From CAYVQE01 sp964454005 (lineage in GTDB: Bacteria; Myxococcota; B64-G9), in the NCBI GenBank assembly GCA_964454005.1, contig CAYVQE010000020.1, forward strand, positions 1 to 59,174: a stretch of DNA of 59,174 nt. Direction: 5' to 3'. Under the pieces are notes generated by a model. The model did no database searches, was not told where the DNA came from, and was given only the letters and a program-made list of their open reading frames with translations. Of this stretch, positions 1-9,695 are shown piece after piece. Both the position numbers and the translations under genes were made by a program. How positions within the stretch are numbered: the stretch's first letter is position 1; each line of letters opens with the position of its first letter.

Positions 1-2
1 AC

Positions 3-2606
3 GGCATCTGGGATGGTTTCGAGGTGCTCGGCATCCGCGGCGCAGGCCTGTACCCGGATCAATCGCTGCCGAGCTGGGGCGCTGATCCGCTCCACAAGGA
101 TGTTTTCATCGAGACGGACTACTTTGATTTCTGCAGCGGTGAGCGGGTTCCGAGCTGCCACGCCGCCCCGGAATTCAAGAACTGCAAGTCAGGCGAGTAT
201 TTCGACGGGCCCGTCAATCTGACCGCCACAGGACTTGATTACTACGCCGAAGAGGGTTGCTGCATCTGCCAGACGGACTCCGATTGTCACACCGCCGCAG
301 AACTCAATGCCCTGGGAGGGGATTTCCATTCGGATGAATGCTGTATCGAGGGCATGAGCGGAGTGAAGGTTTGCATGCGCTGCGCTGAGCCGATCCATCC
401 AAACGGAGTTCAACTGGCCGCGGAGGTGCTAGGGCGAGCGAGCGGTGGGCCGGAACACCTCGACAATCCGGATGGCCGTCCAGGAATCGCGCTGCATTTC
501 GACAATGGCCACGAGTCGGACAACTCGACTTGGGGCGACTGGGGCGGCGTTGATGCGGTGCCCCCCAAAGGACCAGATGCCGAGGGATATGCCTGGGCCA
601 ACTACGGGTACGGCAGGGAACACCATCTGAGCCCCATCCGGCAGGGCGTTTTTCACTACGGGGTCGGCTTCCCGGGCGGTGGCGGTTCAGGAGCTATCAA
701 GGCTCCCGGCCACTACTTCAACTGTGTAGAACGATCAGGCTCAGGTGTCAGATTGATCCATGAACTCGGCCACAACCTTGGCCTCGCTCATCACGGGGAC
801 CCATGGGGCCCGCCATCCAACCGATACAACTACATACCCCACTATGTCAGTCTGATGAACTATCTATACTCGTTCTGTTCTCCGAACCCATATGCACAGG
901 CCTACTGGAAGAGGGCTTGCGACCCAGGCTTTTTGAGGTTTTCCGAAGGCGAGCATCGCTATCTGGTGGACGCGAATGGGGCGCGTGTGCAAGACGAGTA
1001 TGGAGAAGACATCGTCGTGGCTCTCGATCCGGCTGCGTTGGATGAAGCGTTGAGGATGGAGCATGTCACCAGGCACTACGACCAGCACATGGTGCTCGAT
1101 TCCAGGTATGATCTTGAGCAACACAAGGCCACTTGGTTTACTACATTAGGCGACGGACCGAGTTACCGGGTCGACTGGGACCGAAATGGAGTGTTGGATG
1201 GTTCAGGTCGCCGAACAGAGATACTGGCTGCGGAGACTGAAAACGTGGCCTACAGGCGATTCGATGAATCTCTCGACTACGGCCCACAGCTCGTAACCAT
1301 GAGCGGATTGCTGTATTCCTTCATCGTTCCGACTGGGGAAAACAGTATTTTCTACAAGATTTACCATGAGAGTCAGGGGTGCGATCCGGAAAATCTGGAC
1401 CAACTATCGGACTGCGGCTCATGGTTGCCAGTCTTCTCTTCGACAAGTAGGGCCTCAGTCTGGAGCGAGCTTTGCACTGCTGCATTATCCGAATCAAATG
1501 AAGTTGTGTTGGCCTATCACGATGCATCCAATCGTCTCTGCTTGATGACAGGCAGGCCCTGGCCATTTGGTAATCATTGGAGTTCGGAAGTTTGCTCACC
1601 CAATATTCGATTTGACACTCCGCCCCAGCTGATTGTACGAGATGGAGAAATCCTGGTTTTTGGAGTGACGGATCAGGATGAGCTTGAGGTAGGCGACGTC
1701 CATGTCGTCCATATCGGACTAGAAGCCCTGCAGGACTCGCAGACCTGGATCGATTCCGTAGTGCTGACCCAGGACGATACTCCGCTCCGCTCACGAACCA
1801 CGCCAGCCGTTGCCGAGGACCCACTGGACGGTTCGCTGCTTGGCGTCGCGACGGACAGCCAACATCGAATGAAATTGTTCAGCTTGATTGACGACATGCA
1901 AGTCCATACGTTTAATAACGACGACTATTGGATATCCCATCCAGCATCGTCGGATAGGCACCTAAGAACAACCGACTCCAGGCCCGGCTTTTGGGTCGAC
2001 AGAGTAGCTTCGGACCATTACGATGAAGACATTGCCGTCTGGACTCTCTGGATACATGGCGACACATTGAACGACTCGGGGGTGGCCGACGCGAACCCGA
2101 GTGACAGAAATGCCTTCTTTCGACTGATCAGCTCGTTCGAGGATCCGGATGGGGACGGTATCGCTCAGACTGTTTTTTCCAGGGTTAGGCTTGCCGTACC
2201 TCACGAGGCTGTAGGTGCGCAAGGTCGAAATATCAGTGTGGCTCAGTACCGCGGTAAACTTCGTGGGGCCGCGGCCTACGACTATGGCAGCTGGGATGAC
2301 TGCGGGGCGGATGGGTGTACGGGCTGGGTGTATTCTCCGCTCGCCGATGGTATTTTTCACGCTCAGCTCAGCGATGCGAACGACTTGGGGTTGATCAATC
2401 GTTACATGGCTGCAGCTGTCGCAGCCCCTGGGTTGTTCAATTCGATGAGCAACGCGGAGTTCGAAGCAGTGATCGAGGCCAACCGCTTGGATACCGATTC
2501 ATCGGAACTGGCCGAACTCGAGCAGGGTCTCGAGATAGAACCGGCCGTGACCGATGATCCGGCCTGGGTGTTCGAGCCACGCGACGGGTCATTGCCGTTT
2601 CCATAG
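3..2606 (+). CDS. Metzincin-like secreted metalloprotease, 5' end cut by window edge
   Basis: The frame is open from the first complete codon, so the true start lies outside the window. Around nt 759-791 the protein has the metzincin zinc motif HExxHxxGxxH (HELGHNLGLAHH), followed at about nt 852-866 by SLMNY, which fits a Met-turn. The N-terminal part (HKDVFIETDYFDF) resembles secreted metzincins found with Cys-rich proteins. Several Cys pairs (CCICQTDSDC, CCIEGM) suggest an extracellular, disulfide-bonded protein. The roughly 550 residues after the catalytic region show no repeat or domain I can name. The gene ends 18 nt inside the convergent lipoprotein gene. It looks less GC-rich than the rest of the window, which may mean a different origin. 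The zinc protease fold is well supported; the substrate is unknown. Confidence 0.8.
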   Translation, partial: GIWDGFEVLGIRGAGLYPDQSLPSWGADPLHKDVFIETDYFDFCSGERVPSCHAAPEFKNCKSGEYFDGPVNLTATGLDYYAEEGCCICQTDSDCHTAAELNALGGDFHSDECCIEGMSGVKVCMRCAEPIHPNGVQLAAEVLGRASGGPEHLDNPDGRPGIALHFDNGHESDNSTWGDWGGVDAVPPKGPDAEGYAWANYGYGREHHLSPIRQGVFHYGVGFPGGGGSGAIKAPGHYFNCVERSGSGVRLIHELGHNLGLAHHGDPWGPPSNRYNYIPHYVSLMNYLYSFCSPNPYAQAYWKRACDPGFLRFSEGEHRYLVDANGARVQDEYGEDIVVALDPAALDEALRMEHVTRHYDQHMVLDSRYDLEQHKATWFTTLGDGPSYRVDWDRNGVLDGSGRRTEILAAETENVAYRRFDESLDYGPQLVTMSGLLYSFIVPTGENSIFYKIYHESQGCDPENLDQLSDCGSWLPVFSSTSRASVWSELCTAALSESNEVVLAYHDASNRLCLMTGRPWPFGNHWSSEVCSPNIRFDTPPQLIVRDGEILVFGVTDQDELEVGDVHVVHIGLEALQDSQTWIDSVVLTQDDTPLRSRTTPAVAEDPLDGSLLGVATDSQHRMKLFSLIDDMQVHTFNNDDYWISHPASSDRHLRTTDSRPGFWVDRVASDHYDEDIAVWTLWIHGDTLNDSGVADANPSDRNAFFRLISSFEDPDGDGIAQTVFSRVRLAVPHEAVGAQGRNISVAQYRGKLRGAAAYDYGSWDDCGADGCTGWVYSPLADGIFHAQLSDANDLGLINRYMAAAVAAPGLFNSMSNAEFEAVIEANRLDTDSSELAELEQGLEIEPAVTDDPAWVFEPRDGSLPFP

Positions 2607-4046
2607 CTCGAATGCTTTCTCGTCGAACCCATCCCAAATGTTGATTCCCATCACCACCTGGGGCAGGTAGGGGTTGAAAAACAGGTCGCTCAGCATGGTC
2701 TCTATCTCGAGCTGCCAGGTCCGGCCGCCGTCGTTGGTGCTCCAGGTTCCACCCTTGTCTTCGACATCGATGGCCACCAACAACTCACAGCGATCCGGCA
2801 AGGGCGCGTACTGTGCTTCGACCACGATTCCCAGATGCATGGGCTCGTCCGCTCGGTGCCAGCTTTGGCCGCCGTCATCGCTCAAAAACAAACCGCAGTA
2901 GAGCACCGCTACCGCCATCTGGTCCGGATCCGCCTCGCAAATGGCGATCGCTGTTGCCAGGCCCTGGCCTTCGCAGGACTCATCGATCTCCTGGCCGAAC
3001 TCGATGAAGCTCTCACCCTCGTCGTCGCTGCGGTATAAAAATCCCTCGCCCGGCCGCCCGTGCAGCCCGCCACCGACGCCCACCCACAGCCGCTGCGGCC
3101 GGCTCGGAGCCACCGCCAGCGCCGTGATCCAGCGGGCTGGCTCCAGCCGTGACACCTGCTCCAGCCACGGCCAGCTCTGGCCACCGTCCCGGCTGCGGTA
3201 CAGCATGTTGTAGCAAGCCGCGAAGGTGCTGCCCGCCGGCGTGCGGATCACCGGACCGGCGTAGCCGTAGCCGTCGCACACCGTGCGCACGTGCTCCCAG
3301 TGCCGCCCGCCGTCCCGCGTGCGATACAGCCCCCGCTCATCGGTCGAGGCGAATACCTGCTGCGTATCCTCGGGATCGATGTACAGATCCACCACCGTCG
3401 TGCCGTAGCTACATGCCTCCACCCACGGGTCGGGCCAGCAACCTTCCAGGCCCAGCCTGGCCCGGGCCTCGAACCAGCTGCGGCCTCCGTCGACCGACTT
3501 GAACACCCCCGTCACCCAGAAGCTGCCACGGGTCTCCTCCACCCCGAAGCCGGCGTACATCACGTCCGGGTTGGTCGGATCGACCGCCAGGCTGTCGCCC
3601 TCGGCGAACTGGAAGGGTTGGCGCTCGCAGCCCTCGGCCACGATGGCGTCGCTGTCGGCCACCAGCGTCCACTCGCCCGTGAGCTGCTCGGGATCGGGCG
3701 GCGTATACTCGCCCGCCTCCTGCCAGTCCTCGCCCGGCTCGGCCGGGATGTTCTGCGCGTAGCAGCGGTAGTAGCCGCAGCGCCAGGCCCAGTCCTCGAA
3801 CTCCGGCGGGGCCGGGGGATGAACTCCACCCTCGCGACATGTCCATTCCCCGTCCTTGCAAAAGGAGTGAATGTAGTTGCAGCTGGTGCCATCTCCCGCA
3901 GGAATGCAAATCCGCTGGTATTCTTCGGGCTGAGGGCAGCCCGCATCAGCCCCTGTCGAATCTCCACTACAGCCGCAGCTCGCAGCAACGAGGCCCACCA
4001 GGATGGTGCATGCGAGCAGAAATCGACCATTGACGACGTGCCGCAT
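2589..4046 (-). CDS. Asp-box (BNR/sortilin-like) repeat lipoprotein
   Basis: This is a predicted secreted lipoprotein. The start at 4046 (an adjacent ATG lies at 4049) gives MRHVVNGRF, a hydrophobic stretch ending in VAASC, a lipobox with the acylated Cys near residue 21. A Cys-rich N-terminal region follows. The body then carries repeated Asp-box motifs (S/T-x-D-x-G-x-x-W): SVDGGRSW, TRDGGRHW, SRDGGQSW, SDDGGQSW and STNDGGRTW. Such repeats form beta-propellers in sialidases, sortilin/VPS10 and Ycf48-like proteins; nothing here marks a sialidase active site. The open frame extends upstream to 4187, but that part has no signal-peptide character. It is convergent with the metalloprotease gene and overlaps its 3' end by 18 nt. 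The role is unknown; a surface-exposed binding propeller is likely. Confidence 0.75.
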   Translation of the reverse strand: MRHVVNGRFLLACTILVGLVAASCGCSGDSTGADAGCPQPEEYQRICIPAGDGTSCNYIHSFCKDGEWTCREGGVHPPAPPEFEDWAWRCGYYRCYAQNIPAEPGEDWQEAGEYTPPDPEQLTGEWTLVADSDAIVAEGCERQPFQFAEGDSLAVDPTNPDVMYAGFGVEETRGSFWVTGVFKSVDGGRSWFEARARLGLEGCWPDPWVEACSYGTTVVDLYIDPEDTQQVFASTDERGLYRTRDGGRHWEHVRTVCDGYGYAGPVIRTPAGSTFAACYNMLYRSRDGGQSWPWLEQVSRLEPARWITALAVAPSRPQRLWVGVGGGLHGRPGEGFLYRSDDEGESFIEFGQEIDESCEGQGLATAIAICEADPDQMAVAVLYCGLFLSDDGGQSWHRADEPMHLGIVVEAQYAPLPDRCELLVAIDVEDKGGTWSTNDGGRTWQLEIETMLSDLFFNPYLPQVVMGINIWDGFDEKAFELWKRQ

Positions 4047-4365
4047 CATTGTCGATGACGACCTGAGCGGCCTGAGCCATGGCTCGCCTTCGGCTCCGTG
4101 TGTGTTCATGAGTCGGCACTGCATCCGTTCATCCATCTCGTCGCAACATACTACTATTCTTAGCACCAAAGTGTGCCGATTCACCACATCGATTCGGCTA
4201 TCAAGTCAGGTCCAAGCTGCGTAGCCGGCGCCGGGTTCCAGTCTGGAGGAGTATCGCACAGGGCTCGTGGTGTGATGCCAGGGTTTTCACTGCAGCTCGT
4301 CTGGGATGAGGTGTCATCTCAGCTGGGCTGCCGGCGGTCGATCGACGGCGGAAGGCTTGAGCTGA

Positions 4366-4491
4366 GCCGGGCAAGCGATGGCTACGAAGCCGAGCGCCTC
4401 GCAGCTCATCCTCAACTTCGTCAGTTTCTGGCAGAAGACCCACGGCCAACTACCCGGCCACCTCGTCTTTGACTCCCAGCTCACCACATGA
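4366..4491 (+). pseudogene. Transposase fragment (DDE-type, internal piece)
   Basis: A 37-codon open stretch from ATG 4378 to TGA 4491 encodes a peptide with FVSFWQKTHGQLPGHL followed by VFDSQLTT. This matches my memory of the segment just before the central part of certain DDE transposases, where a helix ending in LP..LVFDS(K/Q)LTTY is conserved. The stop comes immediately after LTT, where homologues continue with Y and a long catalytic region. No inverted repeats or further transposase sequence are visible nearby. The assignment rests on this one motif only. Confidence 0.45.
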
Positions 4492-4542
4492 GCGATCCGC
4501 GCTGTAGAGGTTTCTGATTGAGCTGAGCGTCCGGCCAACAGT

Positions 4543-4568
4543 CACCTCCCCCGCGCAGGGGGGAGGTG
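4543..4568. repeat. Perfect 10-bp inverted repeat, GC hairpin
   Basis: CACCTCCCCC (4543-4552) pairs perfectly with GGGGGAGGTG (4559-4568) around a 6-nt loop. There is no T-run on either side, so an intrinsic terminator is unlikely. It lies between the transposase scrap and queF and could be a trace of a mobile element or a protein-binding site. Confidence 0.5.
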
Positions 4569-4811
4569 TAGTATGCTGATGTGGCGAGGGAAATCGACGT
4601 CGCATTTCAAGGCGTTGGCCTGGGGTATTTTTTGGGGTGCCAGGGGGAAATTCGCTCCTCAGCGGCTGCGAACGACCGCCGTTTTGGGGTATCCGATTTT
4701 CCCTCCTTGCATGGCAGCTAGACGTAGCGCTGGCTTGCTGACAGCGCGGATCGCTCATGCCAGGCGGCGGTTGCCGCGGCCGAGCCCGCGGCGTAGAATC
4801 GCTAGCGGAGG

Positions 4812-5258
4812 TTGGTGGTGGAAGAACGCGAAGGCGAACTGGCGCGGCGCTACCGCGAGTTGGATGCTGCTGCGCGCGATGCGGTGTGCGGTCCGGAGAC
4901 GCTGCGGCCGGACATCCTGCTGACCTTCGACTACGCCTACCCCGAGCGGCGCAGCGAGGTGCTGATCGAGAGCGAGGAGTTCACCGCGGTCTGCCCCTGG
5001 TCCGGCCTGCCCGACTTCGGCACCTTGCGCATCCGCTACGTGCCCGACCGGCTGCTGCTCGAGCTGAAGTCGCTGAAGTACTACCTGCTGGGCTTCCGCT
5101 CGGTCGGTCTGGTGCAGGAGCACGCCGCGGCTCGCATCCTCGATGACCTGGTGGCCGCCCTGCAGCCGCGCTCGCTGGAACTCGAGCTGGCCTACCGCGT
5201 GCGCGGCGGGCTGGTCACCAGCGTCCGGCTGCAGCACCCGCAGCCGGACGCCGAATAA
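4812..5258 (+). CDS. queF: NADPH-dependent 7-cyano-7-deazaguanine reductase QueF
   Basis: QueF reduces the nitrile of preQ0 to the amine preQ1 in queuosine biosynthesis, in the cytosol. The 148-residue protein is the short, single-domain type. It has the catalytic Cys motif EFTAVCPWSGLPDFGTL (nucleophilic Cys near residue 60) and the family signature LELKSLKYYL, the E-(S/L)-K-S-L-K stretch of T-fold nitrile reductases. The GTG at 4812 was used as start; an upstream extension would add residues without family similarity. No other queuosine genes are in view. It sits alone between a gap and the two-component pair. Confidence 0.92.
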   Translation: MVVEEREGELARRYRELDAAARDAVCGPETLRPDILLTFDYAYPERRSEVLIESEEFTAVCPWSGLPDFGTLRIRYVPDRLLLELKSLKYYLLGFRSVGLVQEHAAARILDDLVAALQPRSLELELAYRVRGGLVTSVRLQHPQPDAE

Positions 5259-5331
5259 ACCCATTCATTCATGATCGGAGCATGACACGGCCGCCCGGCA
5301 CGACAAGAGCAGAAGCCTGAAGCGCTCGCGG

Positions 5332-6246
5332 TTGCCGCGGTTGGCCCGCACCCGGGGGCTGCTGTTGGCGCTTCTGCTCGGTGTGATGCTGCCGGTGGTG
5401 CTGTCGACCGCAGCCGGCATCGTCGCCGTGGCGCTGGGCGAGGGGGCCAGCACCCTGATCATCGGGGTGCTGGTGATCTCGTTCGCCGTCACCGCCACCG
5501 GCGGTGCGGTGGCGTTGCTGGTGTTGCTGAGCCGGCGCGCCCGGGTGGCCCGCCAGCAGGTCGACCTGCTGGCCAATGTCAGCCACGAGCTCAAGACGCC
5601 GCTGGCCTCGATCCGCATGCTGGCGCAGACGCTGCAGAACGACGAGGTGGGTGGCGATCCGCAGCAGCGCCGGGAGTGTCTGGCCACGGTGGAACGTCAG
5701 ACCCGATGGCTGGAGTCCATGATCGAACGGGTGCTGAGCTGGCGCTCGACCCCGGCCGACCGCGGCGCGATGGAGCTGCAGCGCGGGCCGTTGGGTCCGG
5801 CGGTCGAGCGGGCGCTGGGGCGGTTTCGCCAGATGGTGGAGCCGGGCGAGGTCGAGCTGGACCTGGCGCTGGGGTGTGCGCACGCGGTCGATCACGATCC
5901 GGAGGCCATCGGCCAGGTGGTCATCAACCTGCTGATCAACGCCCACAAGTACGGCGGACCGGAGGGCTGGATCGGGGTCGGGCTGCAACGCCGGGGCGAC
6001 TCCGTCGAGCTGAGCGTGACCGATCGCGGTCCCGGAGTGCCGCGCGCCGAGCGCGACCGCATCTTCGAGCCGTTCTATCGGATCGACGACCGGCTCGGTG
6101 CCCGGGCCGCGGGTACCGGTCTGGGGCTGGCCATCGTGCGCCACTTGACCGCGGCCCACGGCGGACGGGTGGGGGTGGACGAGGGCCCGGGCTCGGGCAG
6201 CCGCTTCTGGGTGCGGCTGCCGATCGCGGAGCGCAGCCGTGGCTGA
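5332..6246 (+). CDS. Membrane sensor histidine kinase of a two-component pair
   Basis: This is a compact kinase of about 304 residues. Two hydrophobic segments (residues about 9-35 and 41-66) enclose only a few residues, so it has no real periplasmic sensor domain and probably senses within the membrane or through a partner. The HisKA box is VSHELKTPLA with His85. The HATPase domain follows with the N box (NLLINAHKYG), G1 (DRGPGVP), F box (FEPFYRI) and G2 (GTGLGLAIV). The TTG at 5332 is the best visible start; the frame is open further upstream without a good alternative. It overlaps the response regulator gene by 8 nt, indicating translational coupling. Confidence 0.88.
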   Translation: MPRLARTRGLLLALLLGVMLPVVLSTAAGIVAVALGEGASTLIIGVLVISFAVTATGGAVALLVLLSRRARVARQQVDLLANVSHELKTPLASIRMLAQTLQNDEVGGDPQQRRECLATVERQTRWLESMIERVLSWRSTPADRGAMELQRGPLGPAVERALGRFRQMVEPGEVELDLALGCAHAVDHDPEAIGQVVINLLINAHKYGGPEGWIGVGLQRRGDSVELSVTDRGPGVPRAERDRIFEPFYRIDDRLGARAAGTGLGLAIVRHLTAAHGGRVGVDEGPGSGSRFWVRLPIAERSRG

Positions 6247-6928
6247 GCCGGCGACCGTGCTGGTGGTCGAGGACGACCGGGCGTTGTGCCAGGGCCTGGC
6301 GTTGAACCTGCGCCGGGCGGGCTACCGGGTGCTGACCGCGACCGATGGCCAGGCGGGCATGCGCCAGGCCTTCGACGACCGGCCCGATCTGATCGTGCTC
6401 GATGTGATGCTGCCCGGCTACAGCGGCTTGGAGATTCTGGACGAGCTGCGCCGGCGCGGCGTGCGGGTGCCGGTGCTGATCCTGTCGGCCCGCGACCGCA
6501 CCGAGCACAAGGTCGAGGGACTGGGACTGGGCGCCGACGACTACCTGGCCAAGCCCTTCGAGCTGTCCGAGCTGCTGGCCCGCTGCGAAGCGCTGCTGCG
6601 GCGCCGGCGGAATGAGCGCGAGGACGAACCCGAGATAATCTTCGGGGCGGTGCGCATCGATCCGGCCGGGCGCAGCGTCACCCGCGACGGCCGGCCGGTG
6701 GCGCTGTCGGCCAAGGAGTTCGACCTGCTGTGCCTGCTGGCCCGGGCGCCGGGACGGGTGTTCGATCGCGAGGCCATCCTCGATCGGGTATGGGGCTTCG
6801 GCTTCGACGGCACCGCGCGCACGGTGGACAACTTCATCAGCTCACTGCGCCAGAAGATCGAGCCGGATCCGTCCCGGCCGCGGCATATCGTCACGGTGCG
6901 CGGGGTGGGTTATAAGCTGGAACCCTGA
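6239..6928 (+). CDS. OmpR-family response regulator
   Basis: Residues 1-120 form a receiver domain: acidic pair EDD near 11-13, phospho-acceptor Asp55 in LIVLDVMLPG, and the conserved Lys in DDYLAKPFE. Residues 130-229 are a winged-helix Trans_reg_C domain (LSAKEFDLL, RTVDNFISSLRQKIE, HIVTVRGVGYKLEP). It starts with GTG at 6239 inside the kinase gene, an 8-nt overlap, so it is the cognate regulator of the membrane kinase. Its targets are not evident; the downstream decarboxylase gene 36 nt away could be co-transcribed. Confidence 0.93.
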   Translation: MAEPATVLVVEDDRALCQGLALNLRRAGYRVLTATDGQAGMRQAFDDRPDLIVLDVMLPGYSGLEILDELRRRGVRVPVLILSARDRTEHKVEGLGLGADDYLAKPFELSELLARCEALLRRRRNEREDEPEIIFGAVRIDPAGRSVTRDGRPVALSAKEFDLLCLLARAPGRVFDREAILDRVWGFGFDGTARTVDNFISSLRQKIEPDPSRPRHIVTVRGVGYKLEP

Positions 6929-6964
6929 AACGCAGGCCGCGGTGTTCGTGCGAGGAGTTCGACC

Positions 6965-8404
6965 ATGGGCCGCGATGATTCGCCCAGCCCGCCGGCGGGC
7001 GGCTACCACATGTCGCCGGAGGCCTTCCGGCGCCACGGCCATGCCCTGATCGATTGGCTGGCCGATTACATGCGCACGGTGGAGCAGCACCCGGTGGCCG
7101 CCCGGGTGGAGCCGGGCGAGATCCGGGCTCGGCTGCCGGACGCTGCGCCGGAGCAGCCCGAGCCCTTCGAGCAGGTGCTGGCCGATCTCGACCGGGTGGT
7201 CCTGCCCGGCATCACCCACTGGCAATCGCCGAACTGGTTCGCCTTCTTCCCGGCCAACACCTCGCCGCCGTCGATCCTGGGCGAGCTGGCAGCGGCCGGC
7301 CTCGGCGTGCAGGGCATGCTGTGGACCACCAGCCCGGCCTGCACCGAGATCGAATCGCAGGTGCTCGACTGGCTGGTCGACCTGCTGGGCTTGCCGCCGG
7401 GGTTCAAGACCATCGGTCCCGGTGGCGGCGTGATCCAGATGAGCGCCTCGGACTCGACCCACACCGCGCTGGTGGTGGCCCGCGAGCGGGCGGCCGACCG
7501 CGGTCCGGCCGAACGGATGGTGGCCTACGCCTCCACCCAGGCCCACTCCTCGGTGGAGAAGGGGGCCCGGGTGGCCGGGTACGGCCAGGTGCGCAGCATC
7601 GCGGTCGACGAGCAGTACGCCATGCGGCCGGAGGCGCTGGCCGCGGCCGTGCGCGAGGATGCCGCCGCCGGGCTGGTGCCGGTGGCGATCACCAGCGCGG
7701 TGGGCACCACCGCCACCACCGCGGTCGATCCGCTCGAGCCGATCGGCCGCATCGCCCGCCAGCACGGCCTGTGGCACCACGTGGACGCCGCCTATGCCGG
7801 CTCGGCCATGATCTGCCCCGAGCACCGCCACCACCAGGCCGGCCTGGAGCTGGCCGACAGCTACGTGTTCAACCCGCACAAGTGGTTGTTCACCAACTTC
7901 GACTGCTCGGTCTTCTACGTGGCCGACCGGCGGCCGCTGATCCAGACGCTGAGCATCCTGCCGCCCTACCTGCGCAACCGGGCCAGCGAATCGGGGCAGG
8001 TGGTCGACTACCGCGACTGGCACGTGCCGCTGGGCCGGCGCTTCCGGGCGCTGAAGCTGTGGTTCGTGCTGCGCGCATACGGCGCCGAGGGCCTGCGCCA
8101 CCACATCCGCCAGCACATCGACCTGGCCCGCAAGCTGGCCGCCCGGCTCGAGGCCGATCCCCGCTTCGCGCTGATGGCGCCGGTGCCCTTCGGCCTGGTC
8201 TGCTTTCGCTGCCGGGCCGGGGCTGCGGCCACCGAGTCCCTGCTGGAGCGGCTCAACGCCGGCGGCCGGGTGCTGTTGAGCGGCTCCCGGATCGACGATC
8301 AGCCCTTCATCCGGGTCTCCATCGGCCAGACCCACACCGGCCCGGACCACCTGGAGCGCCTCTGGGCGCTGATCGACAGCACGGCCGCAGCGGTCGGCGC
8401 TTGA
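6965..8404 (+). CDS. PLP-dependent group II amino acid decarboxylase (aromatic type)
   Basis: This 479-residue protein is a pyridoxal-phosphate decarboxylase of the DDC/TDC family, which makes amines from aromatic amino acids. The PLP lysine is Lys306 in SYVFNPHKWLFTNFDCS, the cofactor Asp is Asp274 in HVDAAYAGSA, and the stacking His is His194 in TQAHSSVEKG. The length matches the family (470-520). ATG 6965 is preceded by GAGGAG at an ideal distance. Substrate choice among Phe, Tyr, Trp or dopa cannot be read from the sequence. It may share a transcript with the upstream regulator. Confidence 0.9.
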   Translation: MGRDDSPSPPAGGYHMSPEAFRRHGHALIDWLADYMRTVEQHPVAARVEPGEIRARLPDAAPEQPEPFEQVLADLDRVVLPGITHWQSPNWFAFFPANTSPPSILGELAAAGLGVQGMLWTTSPACTEIESQVLDWLVDLLGLPPGFKTIGPGGGVIQMSASDSTHTALVVARERAADRGPAERMVAYASTQAHSSVEKGARVAGYGQVRSIAVDEQYAMRPEALAAAVREDAAAGLVPVAITSAVGTTATTAVDPLEPIGRIARQHGLWHHVDAAYAGSAMICPEHRHHQAGLELADSYVFNPHKWLFTNFDCSVFYVADRRPLIQTLSILPPYLRNRASESGQVVDYRDWHVPLGRRFRALKLWFVLRAYGAEGLRHHIRQHIDLARKLAARLEADPRFALMAPVPFGLVCFRCRAGAAATESLLERLNAGGRVLLSGSRIDDQPFIRVSIGQTHTGPDHLERLWALIDSTAAAVGA

Positions 8405-8437
8405 GCGACCTACGCTCAAGTCCGCCGGCCGCGGGCC

Positions 8438-8584
8438 GGCCTCGGCCGCATCCGCCAGGTGCTGGTCAACCTGATCGGCAACGCGGTCAAGTACACCGAG
8501 CACGGCGCCGTGCTGGTCAAGCTGCGCTCGCGTGAGCTGGACGATGGGCGGGTCGGCCTGCGGTTCGAAGTGCGCGACACCGGC
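8438..8584 (+). pseudogene. Fragment of a hybrid histidine kinase ATPase domain
   Basis: In frame from 8438 the translation reads GLGRIRQVLVNLIGNAVKY, then TEHGAVLVKLRSREL and FEVRDTG. This is the N box through the start of the G1 box of a HATPase_c domain, of the type seen in hybrid kinases. Nothing before it (HisKA) or after it (rest of G1, F, G2) is present, and it has no start signal. It is squeezed between the decarboxylase stop and the convergent hemW stop, so it is a deletion remnant. It resembles the matching part of the BarA-like kinase in this window but is not identical. Confidence 0.75.
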
Positions 8585-8586
8585 GC

Positions 8587-9695
8587 TCAGCCGCTCAGCC
8601 ATTCGGCCATGGCGTCGGCCAGCAGCAGGCCGCGGGTGGTGGGCAGCAGCCGCCGGCCGCTGCGGGCGAGCAGGCCTGCGGCGAGCAGACGGTCGCGGGT
8701 GGCCTGGACCGCCGGTCCGGAGGCCGGCAGGTCGGACGGGATGCCGTCGCTGGTGCGCAGGCCGAGCGCCAGCCGCTCGATCCGTTCCTGCTCGGCATCC
8801 AGCACCGCTCCGGGCTCTGCCGGGCGCCGGCCGGTGGCCAGGGCGGCCAGGTAGGCTTCGATATCGGCCGGGTTGGCCCAGCGGCGGCGGCCGTCGAAGG
8901 AATGGGCGGCCGGGCCGAGGCCCAGCACGGGTACCCGGCGCCAGTACTTCTGGTTGTGGCGCGAGCGCCGGTGCCGGCCCCGGGCGTAGTTGCTGACCTC
9001 GTAGTGTTCGAAACCGGCGCCGCCGAGTTCAGCCGCGGTGAGTAGAAACAGAGCCGCCTGCCCATCCTCGTCCGGCAGGACGAAGGCACCGCGGCTGCGC
9101 TGGCGGCCGAGGGGGCTGTGCGGTGATAGAGTCAGCTCGTAGCAGGACAGGTGCTCGGGCTCGAGCGCCAGCGCTGCCTGCAGCTCGCGCTGCCAGCGAT
9201 CCGGTTCGTCACCGGGCAGCCCCCAGATCAGATCCAGACCCAGCGCCGCGAAGCCGGCCGCCCGGATGCGCTCGCCGGCCCGCACGGCCGTGGCCGCGTC
9301 GTGGCGCCGGCCGAGCCAGCGCAGCCGAGCGTCACTGAAGGCCTGCACGCCGAGGCTGATGCGATCGACGCCGGCGGCGGCCAGCACGGCGAGCAGCGTC
9401 CCGTCGACATCGGCCGGGTTGAGCTCGACGGTGATCTCGGCCCCGGCGGCGAGCCACCGGCGCAACCCGACTAGCAGGCGATCGAGCGCGGCCGGCGCCA
9501 GGACGCTGGGACTGCCGCCGCCGACATAGAGGCTGTCGAAGGCCGGCCAGCCGGCGCCGGCCAGCGCCAGCTCGTCGAGCAGCGCCGCCGCCAGCGCAGC
9601 GGCGCGCTGCGGCGCCACCACCGAGTAGAAGTCGCAGTAGGGGCATTTGGCCCGGCAGAACGGAACGTGGACGTAGAGGCCTGGGGGGGCGGCGT

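Larger units (their letters stand above)
4047..4811. other. Intergenic stretch with a transposase scrap and a GC hairpin
   Basis: About 765 bases separate the Asp-box lipoprotein start from queF. I see no complete gene. It contains a short transposase-like remnant (4366-4491) and a strong hairpin (4543-4568), each listed separately. The rest, including 4570-4811, shows no recognisable coding or RNA signal. Confidence 0.5.

Noticed and set aside
4173..4923. Open frames of about 100 residues in the gap before queF
   Set aside because: Their translations are low-complexity, lack ribosome sites and show no similarity beyond the short transposase-like stretch listed as a pseudogene.
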